Source of the DNA: UBA1563 sp041667115
Lineage (GTDB): Bacteria; Bacteroidota; Ignavibacteria; Ignavibacteriales; Ignavibacteriaceae
Direction: 5' to 3'
DNA: 64,000 nt
NCBI GenBank assembly: GCA_041667115.1
Contig: JBAYFO010000007.1
Span: 22,522 to 86,521 of the forward strand
Shown: piece after piece, positions 8,783 to 17,600 of the stretch
How positions within the stretch are numbered: position 1 is the first letter of the stretch
Layout of the letters: every line of letters starts with the position of its first letter
Notes under the pieces: model-generated
Seen by the model: the letters and a program-made list of their open reading frames with translations, nothing else
Databases searched by the model: none
What the model was told of the DNA's origin: nothing
Translations under genes and position numbers: made by a program

Positions 8783-10609
8783 TTATGGTGTATTTGTATT
8801 ATTTTTCCATTGTTCGACCCAATCAGTAAAAGGGGTCATCATTGGAACGGCGGTAATTTTTCCGCCGAAACCAATATAACGATAAACGACCGAATTCAAG
8901 TTTGTAACCGGTGTGGCTTCTAAAATATTTTCGTTTATCGTAATTCCATATTTCCGGGCTAATTGGACCGAATATTTGATTATTGAATTTCTTAGTTTAT
9001 TAAATGCTAAGTCTCTTTTTAATTTATCTTTCATAACCGCGAACTCTTCGTCATGGGTAAATTCGGGATTCTTTTTGCCAATAACTTTGAAGATTGAATA
9101 CCCTTCGGGGACTTTTAACGGTCCGTATGTTTCACCAACATTTAGCGTTCCGGCAATTCTTCCGATATCGCCAAATGAAGTTGTGGGGAAGAAACCAAAT
9201 TCTCCGCTGCTGTTTTTAGTAGTCTCGCGCTGTGAATATTGTTGGGCGAGCATTTTAATGTCAACGCCTTCCTTCAATTTTTGAAGAACCGTATCAACCG
9301 TTTCAAGTTTGTTCGTAAGGACTTCAACAATGTTTACAAGCGTGGCGGATTCTTTCATTGCCTGACGTTTTGCATAATATGCAGCAACCTCGTCATCACT
9401 TACCTTAGCAGAATCGAGGAACTTGCTTTGCATTGCCTGCTGCAACAGAAAATCTTTCCAGATGCCAAAAGATTCTTTTACTTCCTTAGTCTGTTCCAGT
9501 TTTTGTTTGTATCCTTCATCGGCAAGAATTTCCCGCTCAATAAACTCTCTCGTTTTTGCATTTAGGATTGAAAGAACATGCTTTAGATCGGAGGTGGCAA
9601 ATCCGGGATCTTCAAAATTTAGGAACCGGATAAAATTCTTTAACGGAATCTTCTTTTTCTCCAGCTTAATAAAAACGTTTGAAAGAGAATCCGCAAGCAG
9701 TGCATGTTCAAGCTTGTAAAAATCCTCAGTGCTTAAATAAAGTTTATCCTCTTTATTTTTTCTACCGGCTTTTTTTGTCTCTAAGAGTATAACAATTTTT
9801 TCGCCGGTTAGTTTCAATAAAGAAGCTTTGGCTTCAACTTTTTTATTTAGAAAAATTGTTTTCATATACCGGAGATAAAATTCCCTTTCAGCCCGTTGGC
9901 GGGCAATTTTTTTTATTGCTTGATATTCGCTTTCCCAACCTTGCGATTTTTCTAAGATCGGTTCATATCTCTTTATGATGTGGTAAATATACCAGCCATC
10001 CTCAAAATGGATTGGTGCGGTGTTAGCATTCTCCGGCAGAGAGAATATTTGCCTTTCTAAGTTTTGGTCTTCCATCCCAATTTCAAAAGTGATGGTGTCT
10101 TTTGATTGTTCGGGCAATTCGACAATAAGGCTATCGAACGGCAAGCCTTTGGCTAAGAGATTTGAATAATTGTTTATTTCTTTTTCATCTTTTGAGTACA
10201 ACGTTTGAGTAAAAACTTTGGTAGCGTTTGCGAGATACTGCGAAAGAAGAAGCTGGGCTTTCCCGCTTGCTTTTTCGCTAACTTCTTTGTTGTAGAGCGC
10301 GTCGCGTACGAACATTTTTTCAAATTCATGAAGGCTGTACGCAGTTATTTCCGCAGTATCAAGTTTTTGATCAAGAGCAGCCTGGGCGAATAATTTTTCG
10401 AAAATTATTCCGTAAAGGAACTCCTCTTTCAGTTGGGGAGTAATCCCCTTCATCTGCCGGTCAAGCTGCGGCATCATCTCGTAACGCTGAATGAATTCTT
10501 TCCGGGTAACGGGAATATTTCCTATTTTTGCGATAACTTCATCACCGGTTTGCGCTTTTACTTGAATGATCAAACTAAAACTGAGAAGAAGAAAAACGTA
10601 TTTTAGCAT
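8783..10609 (-). CDS. Periplasmic peptidylprolyl isomerase (SurA/PpiC-like)
   Basis: The 608-residue protein has a signal peptide of about 19 residues ending VKAQ, so it works in the periplasm. Helical chaperone-like regions at about 25-120 (the SurA N-terminal type IPVTRKEFIQRYE) and 330-410 flank a parvulin domain at about 415-525, recognised from SATLVNIVEVL, the EFGFFPTTSFGDIG block and GPLKVPEGYSIFKVIGKK. A second, more degenerate parvulin-like segment lies around 120-215 (PFDSLIVELPEQSKD to PIHFEDGWYIYHI). Such proteins assist folding of outer-membrane barrels, which suits a genome full of TonB receptors. Start ATG at 10609. Confidence 0.88.
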   Translation of the reverse strand: MLKYVFLLLSFSLIIQVKAQTGDEVIAKIGNIPVTRKEFIQRYEMMPQLDRQMKGITPQLKEEFLYGIIFEKLFAQAALDQKLDTAEITAYSLHEFEKMFVRDALYNKEVSEKASGKAQLLLSQYLANATKVFTQTLYSKDEKEINNYSNLLAKGLPFDSLIVELPEQSKDTITFEIGMEDQNLERQIFSLPENANTAPIHFEDGWYIYHIIKRYEPILEKSQGWESEYQAIKKIARQRAEREFYLRYMKTIFLNKKVEAKASLLKLTGEKIVILLETKKAGRKNKEDKLYLSTEDFYKLEHALLADSLSNVFIKLEKKKIPLKNFIRFLNFEDPGFATSDLKHVLSILNAKTREFIEREILADEGYKQKLEQTKEVKESFGIWKDFLLQQAMQSKFLDSAKVSDDEVAAYYAKRQAMKESATLVNIVEVLTNKLETVDTVLQKLKEGVDIKMLAQQYSQRETTKNSSGEFGFFPTTSFGDIGRIAGTLNVGETYGPLKVPEGYSIFKVIGKKNPEFTHDEEFAVMKDKLKRDLAFNKLRNSIIKYSVQLARKYGITINENILEATPVTNLNSVVYRYIGFGGKITAVPMMTPFTDWVEQWKNNTNTP

Positions 10610-10807
10610 GCACTATCTTTCGTGATTAATTGTCTAAAATTACAAATAATTCTCTATCAAATTAAACCAGTTTATAATGCCTAAGCAAAATTTTTAAGGC
10701 ACATTTTTAAGCAACTCCGAAATTAAGTTGAGGGGGATTTCCCGGGCGGTTCTTAGAAACGGAGAGTAGGCAAATGGCTACATCTATTAAAGAATGGAAA
10801 ATTTAGC

Positions 10808-11206
10808 TTTTTAGTTATAAGATTAGGGGTTTTAGTCAAGAGGATGAGGGTTTTAATACCGGGGTTGCTTGTTTCAGTTATCTGTATGGTTGTTGCAGCT
10901 ATAAGGATGAGAGTTTTATCGAAAAGGGCGGGAGTTGCATCTATGCGGATGTGAGTTGCATCAAAAGGGGTGGAAGTTGTAACTATTAGGATTGAAGTTT
11001 TATCTATGAGGATGAATGTTTCACCTATAAGAATGGGAGTTTCATCTGTAAGGATGTGAGTTGCATCAAAAGGGGTGGAAGTTGCAACTGTAAGGATGGA
11101 AGTTTTATCCATGCGGATGAGTGTTTCATTCATAAGGATTAAAGTTACAACTATTAGGGAGGGAGTTGCAGCTATGCGGAGGGTTGTTTTATTAATAAGG
11201 GGGGAT
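10808..11206. repeat. Degenerate 21-bp tandem repeat array 1 (19 units)
   Basis: Nineteen consecutive 21-bp units occupy 10808-11206 with no insertion or deletion: each starts at 10829 + 21k, plus one weaker unit in front. From 10829 on, the first three bases of every unit are GTT and base 6 is always A. The majority unit on the plus strand is G, then TTTCATC, a 6-base spacer (about TATAAG) and GATGRRA, so each unit has dyad symmetry. The longest exact copy inside the array is 33 bp (10947-10979 and 11052-11084, five units apart). Because 21 is a multiple of 3, the minus strand stays open from 11220 to 10753 as a heptapeptide repeat (T-x-I-L-I-x-x), which I regard as incidental. It is not CRISPR: there are no spacers. 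Confidence 0.85.
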
Positions 11207-11312
11207 GTTTCTCCTTTCATGTTACTTCATTTTTCGATACTGAAACCAGTTTCTTAACGGAGGAAGTCTTTTATTTAAGAAGTCACGTTACTCAAAATAA
11301 TATATTCAATTG

Positions 11313-11332
11313 CCACGACCTTCAGGTCGTGG
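11313..11332. repeat. REP-like palindrome 1
   Basis: CCACGACCT and AGGTCGTGG form a perfect 9-bp stem with a 2-base TC loop. It is followed by GAATAATT. It is the first of four hairpins in 162 bp between array 1 and the orphan gene ending at 11519. The sequence style resembles dispersed REP palindromes of this lineage. Confidence 0.7.
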
Positions 11333-11354
11333 AATAATTAGCAAAAAAGTAAAT

Positions 11355-11393
11355 GGCTTTAGCCAAAACAAATGCTGAAATTGGGCTAAAGCC
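11355..11393. repeat. REP-like palindrome 2
   Basis: GGCTTTAGCC (11355-11364) pairs perfectly with GGCTAAAGCC (11384-11393), leaving a 19-base loop. Second member of the hairpin cluster. Confidence 0.65.
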
Positions 11394-11415
11394 CAGGACT
11401 TCTTGTTTATTTAGT

Positions 11416-11435
11416 CCCCGACATAAATGTCGGGG
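11416..11435. repeat. REP-like palindrome 3
   Basis: CCCCGACAT and ATGTCGGGG form a perfect 9-bp stem with a 2-base AA loop, the same geometry as palindrome 1. It is followed by GCTATTCAATAAT, similar to the tail of palindrome 1. Confidence 0.7.
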
Positions 11436-11454
11436 CTATTCAATAATAAAGAAC

Positions 11455-11474
11455 CCCCGGCATAACTGCCGGGG
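11455..11474. repeat. REP-like palindrome 4, possible terminator of the orphan gene
   Basis: CCCCGGCA and TGCCGGGG form an 8-bp stem with loop TAAC. It lies about 45 bp beyond the stop of the minus-strand gene ending at 11519 and could end its transcript, although the T-rich tail is short. Confidence 0.6.
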
Positions 11475-11518
11475 TTAATTGATAATGTTGCATGTGTAAA
11501 TTAATTTACTACTTCTTT

Positions 11519-12256
11519 TCAAGGGCGTGTAAATTTTAAAGCGCTTAGCTGCTTGTATTGGGGACTTGTTGTACCGAATACACTTATAACATATTTCTTA
11601 ACATCAACAGATATATCAACTAAGCCGGTTTTGAGCTGGTAGAGAGTCTTGTCCCTTGCTACCCTGGCATTGCTTAAAGCAGTGTAAGCGTTTATTACAG
11701 CGGTGTTGGCTGTTTTCATATTTGCGTGCAAAGTTGTTAATGCCGCAGTAGTCAAGTCGGTTTCGTTTGGAGCGTAGCCTGGTTGGGCGGATAGGAGTTG
11801 GACGAGTTTGTCCATGTTGTCGATACGGTTATCGAAACCCATTTGAGAGGCTGAAATGTTTTTTGCAGTTTCTTCTTCGGGAACCGCTGGGTCTGGAGGA
11901 GGAGGAGCATTTTTAGGAGTTGCTCTTCTTCCTTGAATTTTTCTTGCAATAGTTTTTGCGTTGTCGACTACTTGCGCGGGCACGTCACTAGCAGCAAGGG
12001 CATTAACAACACGGGTGATAAAAGTGCTTAGCGGTTCAAAAAGAATTTCCCGTGCGGCAACTGCATTTGCCCAGGGAGTTTGCGCTGCATTTACTTCCGC
12101 CATTTTATTTTCGGCTTCGGTGTGCAGTGCGATTAACGCCTGAAGTTTGATTGGATCTTTAGCAGGGTTGTAGCTTGAGCCGTAACCGGTACAAAATGAG
12201 ATAAGGTCTTCAAAATTAGCTACATTCTTTGCATGACCTGTTTCTGTATTAGCCAT
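11519..12256 (-). CDS. Small helical orphan protein next to array 1
   Basis: From ATG 12256 the protein has 245 residues and begins MANTETGHAKNVANF. An ATG two codons earlier is in frame, but AGGAG lies 7 bases before the second ATG, which decides the start. There is no signal peptide or membrane segment. Predicted helices at about 10-110 and 140-245 are separated by a basic, proline-rich linker (KIQGRRATPKNAPPPPDP) at about residues 110-128. The N-terminal helix region carries FCTGYGSSYNPAKDPIKLQAL. The family looks lineage-specific; I cannot name a function. Downstream are four hairpins and the 21-bp array. The same arrangement of small helical gene followed by a 21-bp array recurs at 31956-32801. 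Confidence 0.75.
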   Translation of the reverse strand: MANTETGHAKNVANFEDLISFCTGYGSSYNPAKDPIKLQALIALHTEAENKMAEVNAAQTPWANAVAAREILFEPLSTFITRVVNALAASDVPAQVVDNAKTIARKIQGRRATPKNAPPPPDPAVPEEETAKNISASQMGFDNRIDNMDKLVQLLSAQPGYAPNETDLTTAALTTLHANMKTANTAVINAYTALSNARVARDKTLYQLKTGLVDISVDVKKYVISVFGTTSPQYKQLSALKFTRP

Positions 12257-12304
12257 GAGCATTCTCCTAAAAATGTTTTAAAATAAAAGAACTTAATTGT
12301 TCTA

Positions 12305-12334
12305 CAAAAATAAGTGGAAATTGGTTGACAAAAG
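12305..12334 (-). promoter_or_regulatory. Candidate Bacteroidetes-type promoter of the orphan gene
   Basis: On the minus strand TATTTTTG (12305-12312) matches TAnnTTTG, with CTTTTG (12329-12334) 16 bases upstream as a -33 element. It lies about 50 bp before the start codon at 12256. The match is good for this phylum's promoter type but unproved. Confidence 0.45.
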
Positions 12335-12545
12335 CAAGGAAATGTTAGAAATATTTTTTAAGGGGGGGTGCCATCTGTTGGATTTTTAAAGACGAAACCA
12401 TTTTCAAGAAGTGTGCGAATGGCTGAATGATTGAAAACTCAAAGTCACCGTCGCTTAAAGATTGTCCCTAAAAAATATCAGTGATGGCTTTAACCGCTTC
12501 TAACTGGAATTGTTGTTTGCTATCGAAGTGGAGTTTTATAAAAAA

Positions 12546-13400
12546 CTATTTGCCTTTTTTCCCTTTCAGGTTCTTGGCATCCTTCAACAATTTTTTATTG
12601 TCCGATTCAAGTCGTCTTTTCAACTTTTGAATGTCTTCTTCGGCTGGTAATTGCTCAGGCTTTATTCCGCTTTTCCCCAATAGGGCTCTAACATCCTGAT
12701 TATTTTTTATATGTTCACCGGTAATCTTGTTTTCACCTTTCAGATCATTTTTCTTTACGTTAAAGTTGGTAATCTCAGTAGCCAATTGTTTGGCAGAAAT
12801 GGTAATGGTTGGCAAAAAATCAGCTAACGGTCTGTTTGCGGCAATGCCTAATTTGCGTTTCATTGCACTGGTGTTGTTACCGCCAAACAAAGCCCAATCG
12901 CCTTTGCTCCGGATATTGGCAAAGCCTTTATTGTCAACACCTCTTTCGTAAATATTTTTTGATAATTCAGTTTCGGCGGCGACTAATTTTTCTCTTGCCT
13001 TCAACCGTTCCATCAATTGGATACGTTCTTCCAACAATTCCTGCTTGCGGGTTTGTATGGCAAAATAGCTTTGTGCAAAGGCTATTTGTTCTTTCTTAGG
13101 ATCGCCATTTTGAGCAATGAGGTAACAGGCATACCGGGTAAGCATGATATCGTCCTGCTTTCTTTCTGCACCAGAGCCAATCTTGACCATTTTGTTGACA
13201 TCAACGAAATGGTCGGAAGCCGCTTCACCAGTGGTTTTGCAGCTTTCTTTTGCCTTATCAACAGCATTTAAAAAATTACGCCAATCGGCGTAACCCAAAA
13301 GTTCCTGTAATTCTCTGGCAAGCCAATATTCTACACCGTCTTGCTCGTAGGCATATTCTTCAAAAGATTGGTTGAGTTTGGCTATTCTTTCTTTTTCCAT
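12546..13400 (-). CDS. dinD: DNA damage-inducible protein D (DinD)
   Basis: The 284-residue protein matches DinD in length and in its N-terminal BRO-N-like segment (YWLARELQELLGYADWRNF), followed by the DIMLTRYACYLIAQNGDPKKEQIAFAQSYF block and the NIRSKGDWALFGG block. The C-terminus is a lysine-rich coiled-coil-like tail (KLKRRLESDNKKL). In E. coli DinD is SOS-induced and restrains RecA filaments. No clear LexA operator was recognised upstream, so regulation here is unknown. Sitting between repeat-rich DNA and a house operon, it is likely an accessory, transferred gene. Gap 12263-12545 on its 3' side holds no gene. Confidence 0.88.
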   Translation of the reverse strand: MEKERIAKLNQSFEEYAYEQDGVEYWLARELQELLGYADWRNFLNAVDKAKESCKTTGEAASDHFVDVNKMVKIGSGAERKQDDIMLTRYACYLIAQNGDPKKEQIAFAQSYFAIQTRKQELLEERIQLMERLKAREKLVAAETELSKNIYERGVDNKGFANIRSKGDWALFGGNNTSAMKRKLGIAANRPLADFLPTITISAKQLATEITNFNVKKNDLKGENKITGEHIKNNQDVRALLGKSGIKPEQLPAEEDIQKLKRRLESDNKKLLKDAKNLKGKKGK

Positions 13401-13610
13401 TTTATATGGTCTTAATATCTATTTTAATATCTCTCATTTATAACACTGTTTTTGTTTTCAACTTTCATTTATGCGTCATCAAATTCTTACTTTAGCAATA
13501 TCGGGATTGGTTTTGTAGTATGTCTAAAGATTTTCCATTCATCGAAAGAAATTTAATTAAATTTTGTTTATAAAGGCAAAACCGTGCATGATTTTTTAAC
13601 TTTAAAAACA

Positions 13611-13642
13611 AAAAAGGCATACCAAAAATGATATGCCTTTTT
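13611..13642 (-). terminator. Intrinsic terminator of the TonB receptor - cargo - PorV operon
   Basis: AAAAAGGCATA (13611-13621) and TATGCCTTTTT (13632-13642) form a perfect 11-bp stem with a 10-base loop, 22 bp beyond the PorV-like stop. On the minus strand the stem ends in a T run, as expected for Rho-independent termination. Confidence 0.8.
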
Positions 13643-13663
13643 CAATTAAAAGAGTAACAGTAC

Positions 13664-14674
13664 TTAGAACTTAATACCCATAGAAAAATGCTGGGTATTT
13701 TTTAGCATACCGAAATCCTGGTAGGCGTAATCAAGAGATACACCGAGACCGGGGAAGAATTCATACATCAGTCCAAGGCCAAGAGTTAAGCCTTCTTCCG
13801 AGTTTGTGAGAAACAATGATTTGTATCCGCCGCGGAGTGCGATCATATTTTCAAAGACGTATTCCGCACCAACATTAACCGATTCGGCATTGTCGTTTGG
13901 ATGCATCGCGTCTGCGCCTAATGTTAAGCGATGCTCTTCCGTGTTTAGGACGTCCATTGCAAACCCGACTCTAAACGTTAAAGGAAGAGGGAAATTGTCG
14001 GTGTTAAAGGTAGCCAGAATTTGGTCATTGTTACCGTAAATATTCGGGTTAATATCGTGTAGGACGTATAGATCTTTTCCATCCATTTTCATATCGGTCC
14101 CGAAGTTGGTAATAGTAGCAGCCATTCTTAATCCATACAAATCCGAATTAAAAAGAATTCCCAGATCAACTGCAACCGCAGAAGCGGAGGTATTCCAAAT
14201 AGATTGGTTAATATATTTAAGATTGCCGCCGATAGAAAAGCGGTCGGTCAGATTATAGGCGTAGGTAACCGCAAGAGAATAATCTTTTGCGGAGAACATT
14301 TCGCCGGTTCCATCAGGTTCGCGCAACGTTGTTACTTCCATCTTACCGTAATCAAGATAGGTTAAGCTTAATCCGACAGTTCCCATATCACCCAGGTTTA
14401 ACGCAGCACCAGCCCAATTATAGGTGATATCCGCAAACCATTTGGTATGCTCGAAGAATACTTCATTCCCGGTAATTCTGGAAGCGCCTGCGGGATTCCA
14501 ATAAAGCGAAGTGATATCATTCGCAGTAGCAGAAAAGGCGCCGCCCATTGCAACCGGGCGGGAACCAACACCAATATTAAGGAAAGGCGCCGCAGTTGAA
14601 CCGACTTTCGTTTGTGCAAAAGAAAGTCCGGTTATAAAGATCAATACATTTATAATAATAAAAAGTTTTTTCAT
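13664..14674 (-). CDS. PorV/PorQ family outer-membrane protein
   Basis: The protein has 336 residues with a signal peptide ending at LSFAQ (about residue 20). The opening KVGSTAAPFLNIGVGSRPVAMGGAFSATANDITSLYWNPAG is characteristic of PorV/PorQ, FadL-like barrels; the chain ends in Phe (FSMGIKF), the normal terminal residue of an outer-membrane barrel. In T9SS, PorV shuttles cargo from the translocon to the attachment complex. Here it is the last gene after a TonB receptor and a 1213-residue secreted protein ending in a T9SS-like domain, with a 13-bp gap to the latter, so it is plausibly a dedicated partner of that cargo. Confidence 0.88.
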   Translation of the reverse strand: MKKLFIIINVLIFITGLSFAQTKVGSTAAPFLNIGVGSRPVAMGGAFSATANDITSLYWNPAGASRITGNEVFFEHTKWFADITYNWAGAALNLGDMGTVGLSLTYLDYGKMEVTTLREPDGTGEMFSAKDYSLAVTYAYNLTDRFSIGGNLKYINQSIWNTSASAVAVDLGILFNSDLYGLRMAATITNFGTDMKMDGKDLYVLHDINPNIYGNNDQILATFNTDNFPLPLTFRVGFAMDVLNTEEHRLTLGADAMHPNDNAESVNVGAEYVFENMIALRGGYKSLFLTNSEEGLTLGLGLMYEFFPGLGVSLDYAYQDFGMLKNTQHFSMGIKF

Positions 14675-14687
14675 CTCTCAAACTCCG

Positions 14688-17600
14688 TTATTTAATGAGA
14701 GCAAATTTGCTAATTTTGGTTCCGATACCCGGCGCATCCACTACAAATACATACACGCCGAACGCAACGTCTAGATTTTCATCGGAACGTAAATTCCAAT
14801 AGACATCGCCCACAAACAGATCGTTGTTCGTTAAGGTTTTCACTAATTCACCTCGCACCGTAAAGATCGAAATTTTCGATCCGGGAGGTATCCGGGTAAA
14901 GCGAATTTCTCTTTCCCCTCTACCGCTTGTTTGCGTACTCAGTAACCTTGATTCCGCCTCGTGCGTTACCACATAAGGATTCGGAACTACTCTAATCTTA
15001 TCTAAATCACTCTTCGCGAGACCGTTATCTATGCTAGCCTGATCAATAGAAAAAGTAACTTGATCATTTCGATTGAACGGTTTGGTCGTATAGATTTTTA
15101 GGAAACCGGAAGTTTCGAGAGGAACGTTTAGCGTATCATAAGTAATTGTAACATTAAACGTCCGATAATTTTTCCCTCCAATATCTTCCTTAAAGAGAAT
15201 ATAATAAGCAGTGCTTAACACTCCCTGAGTCCAATAAGCAAATTTGATGTACTTACCGGTTGTTAAATTCTTTACTTTAAAATTAACCACTTTAGCGGGG
15301 TATCTATCTGAAGCAAAGAGACCTAACGTATCGGCAACCGATGTATCGGCAGGAGCATTATAAAACTCCACTTGATAATCATACGGCATCGGAATTCCCG
15401 CCGCTGAAGGTTTGGTTTGCGGAGGAGGGAAAACTCTAAACGAATACTTTGGAAGTCTTACTGTTGAAGAAATCCCTTCGAATTTAGATCTGAGAGTATC
15501 TGTTTTAATCACGTTGTCATTATATAGTTGCACTCTAAATCCATGAACAATTTTTGTTTCGCCGTTGAAGGTAGTGCTTTTATCAACTAACGTGTCAGTT
15601 GTTCCCACATAGATCGTGGTATCAGTTACCTTAGACACGCCGTTAACAAAAATCTCAACATTTTTCGGAACCGAAATTGTTTCTCCGGGTTTAACAAGAT
15701 ATTGGGCACTTAAAGAAGGAATCTTCACCGTATCCGGAGTCACTAAATCTATTAAAGACCAATTAGAGGTATACCCCTGCAATGCGGTATCTTGAAAAGC
15801 AATTTGATATTGATTGTTAGAACGAATTGCATGATCGTCCACCATCTCAACTTCAACCGAACCGGTGCCTCTAAAATTTGCTGATTTTTGATACAAACCG
15901 ATTTTAGCAGGCTTATATCCTGAAGGGCGGAACCCCGGAGTTATATGCCCCGTATTCTCATCAGTAACAATTTCCCCGGTCGCTGTTCTATCAATAAACT
16001 TTGAATTTTCCGAAGGGAAAATATCTAACTTTGCTTCACCGGCATCATAAGCGCAAACTGCATAGTAGTATGTTTCACCTTTGATAACCGTCGAATCAAT
16101 AAATTTATTAACAATACCCGTATTGGATCCAAGATAGTAGGTTGTACCCCCAACTTGTTCAAGGAGAGAGGCTGAAGGATAAAAGAATCCTGAAATACTA
16201 TCTTTAAGATCGAACTGAGCGATCGGTTTATCAAATGATAACGTTCCGAGGGCATTTGTAATCTGACGGGAATCGATAAATCCAGCATCGGTGGCACGAT
16301 AAATTTTATATCCTTGAAAATCTTTTTTCTTAGTAATAAAATCTTTTGAGTTTTCTACCGGATTTCCATCCCAATAAATAACGACATTGCCATCTTCCTG
16401 GGTAACAGTAATTTTCGGTTTTTTAGGAGGTTGCGGGAATTTATACCCGGCATTATAAATTTGTTGTACAATATTTTTGCTGCGGGTAATATCATTATAG
16501 TCGACACCAAAAAGAAGAGCAACCGAAAACCGTTCGGTCTGGTTTGGTTTAAGAGGGAAATAACCGGAAGCATAAATAAAGTCTCCATCCATCGGTCTGG
16601 GAGGGACAACATCAAATCTACCAGGGAACATTCTCGTCCAAACAAGTGCATCATCGCTTAAATCAGGAGCTGCAGAAATTTCAAAGAAATTAAAACTTGT
16701 TAGCCCAATTTGATCTGATTCATCCGGGTCTGTTCTTCCAAAATTCGGTTCACCCTGGTCAGGGATTCCATTTCCTTCAGTTCCATTGGCATCGGGGCGT
16801 ATATAATTCGGGTCATCTTTTCCAACACCATCGGAGCCGACATCATCAACTAAAGGATCCCAATCACCATCTTCATCGCCGAAAAAATGTGATTTTAGGA
16901 GAACATTTTTATTAGCGTCCAAAACATAACTTGAAACAATATTTCCAGCTGCGTTATCCCGTTTTTCATCAATCAACGGGTCATCAACAGCAATATTGTT
17001 TTTATAATCTTTATAACGCAAACCGGGGAGACCTTTTTTGTTTCTTGTTTCAAAATGAATCGCTTCATTCTCATCAATCAAACCATCAAGATCATTGTCA
17101 ATACCATCATAGGCGGTAGTTGAGGGAATTGAAACTCCGCCTGAGGTAGAGGCAATGTTTCCTTCGCGGAATTTTGTAACACCGGGATTAATGATAAACC
17201 TGACTCCCATCGAATAAACCGTATCTTGAGTAGGTGTTACCGTGTGTAAAGTTCTTACGTAAGTGACGGGATCAATTAACACAACTACATCACCAGCCTT
17301 ATAAACTATCGAATCGAAATCCGTTTTCACAAAAGTTTTTGCAACCGGGTTTGGATCATCGTCATCATTATCAATTCCATCAAAAGGATTGCCGGGAGAC
17401 TCAAGATAAGCGTAGCCAACATATCCAACCTTTTGTCCATGGTTACCAATTCCATCGTTATCCCAAGAATAGGTTATCCAAGCATCAATGTCAAAAAATC
17501 CAAGATCGTCGCCGCTATCTCCATCGCCACCGGCTAAGGTACCAACAACAGTTCCAAAATCAGCTTTTTTAAAATTATAGGTTCCTTCATTTTTTATATC

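Noticed and set aside
10808..11206. CRISPR array
   Set aside because: Units are directly adjacent with no unique spacers, the copies are degenerate rather than identical, and no cas gene is near.
10753..11220. Protein-coding gene of 155 residues
   Set aside because: The frame is simply the 21-bp repeat read as heptads; it has no good ribosome binding site and the comparable array 2 is closed in all frames.
11155..11220. Start region of the heptapeptide frame as a toxin-like small gene
   Set aside because: No partner antitoxin gene and no promoter or ribosome binding site found.
10808..12256. Diversity-generating retroelement
   Set aside because: No reverse transcriptase gene and no template/variable repeat pair; the repeats are all of one short period.
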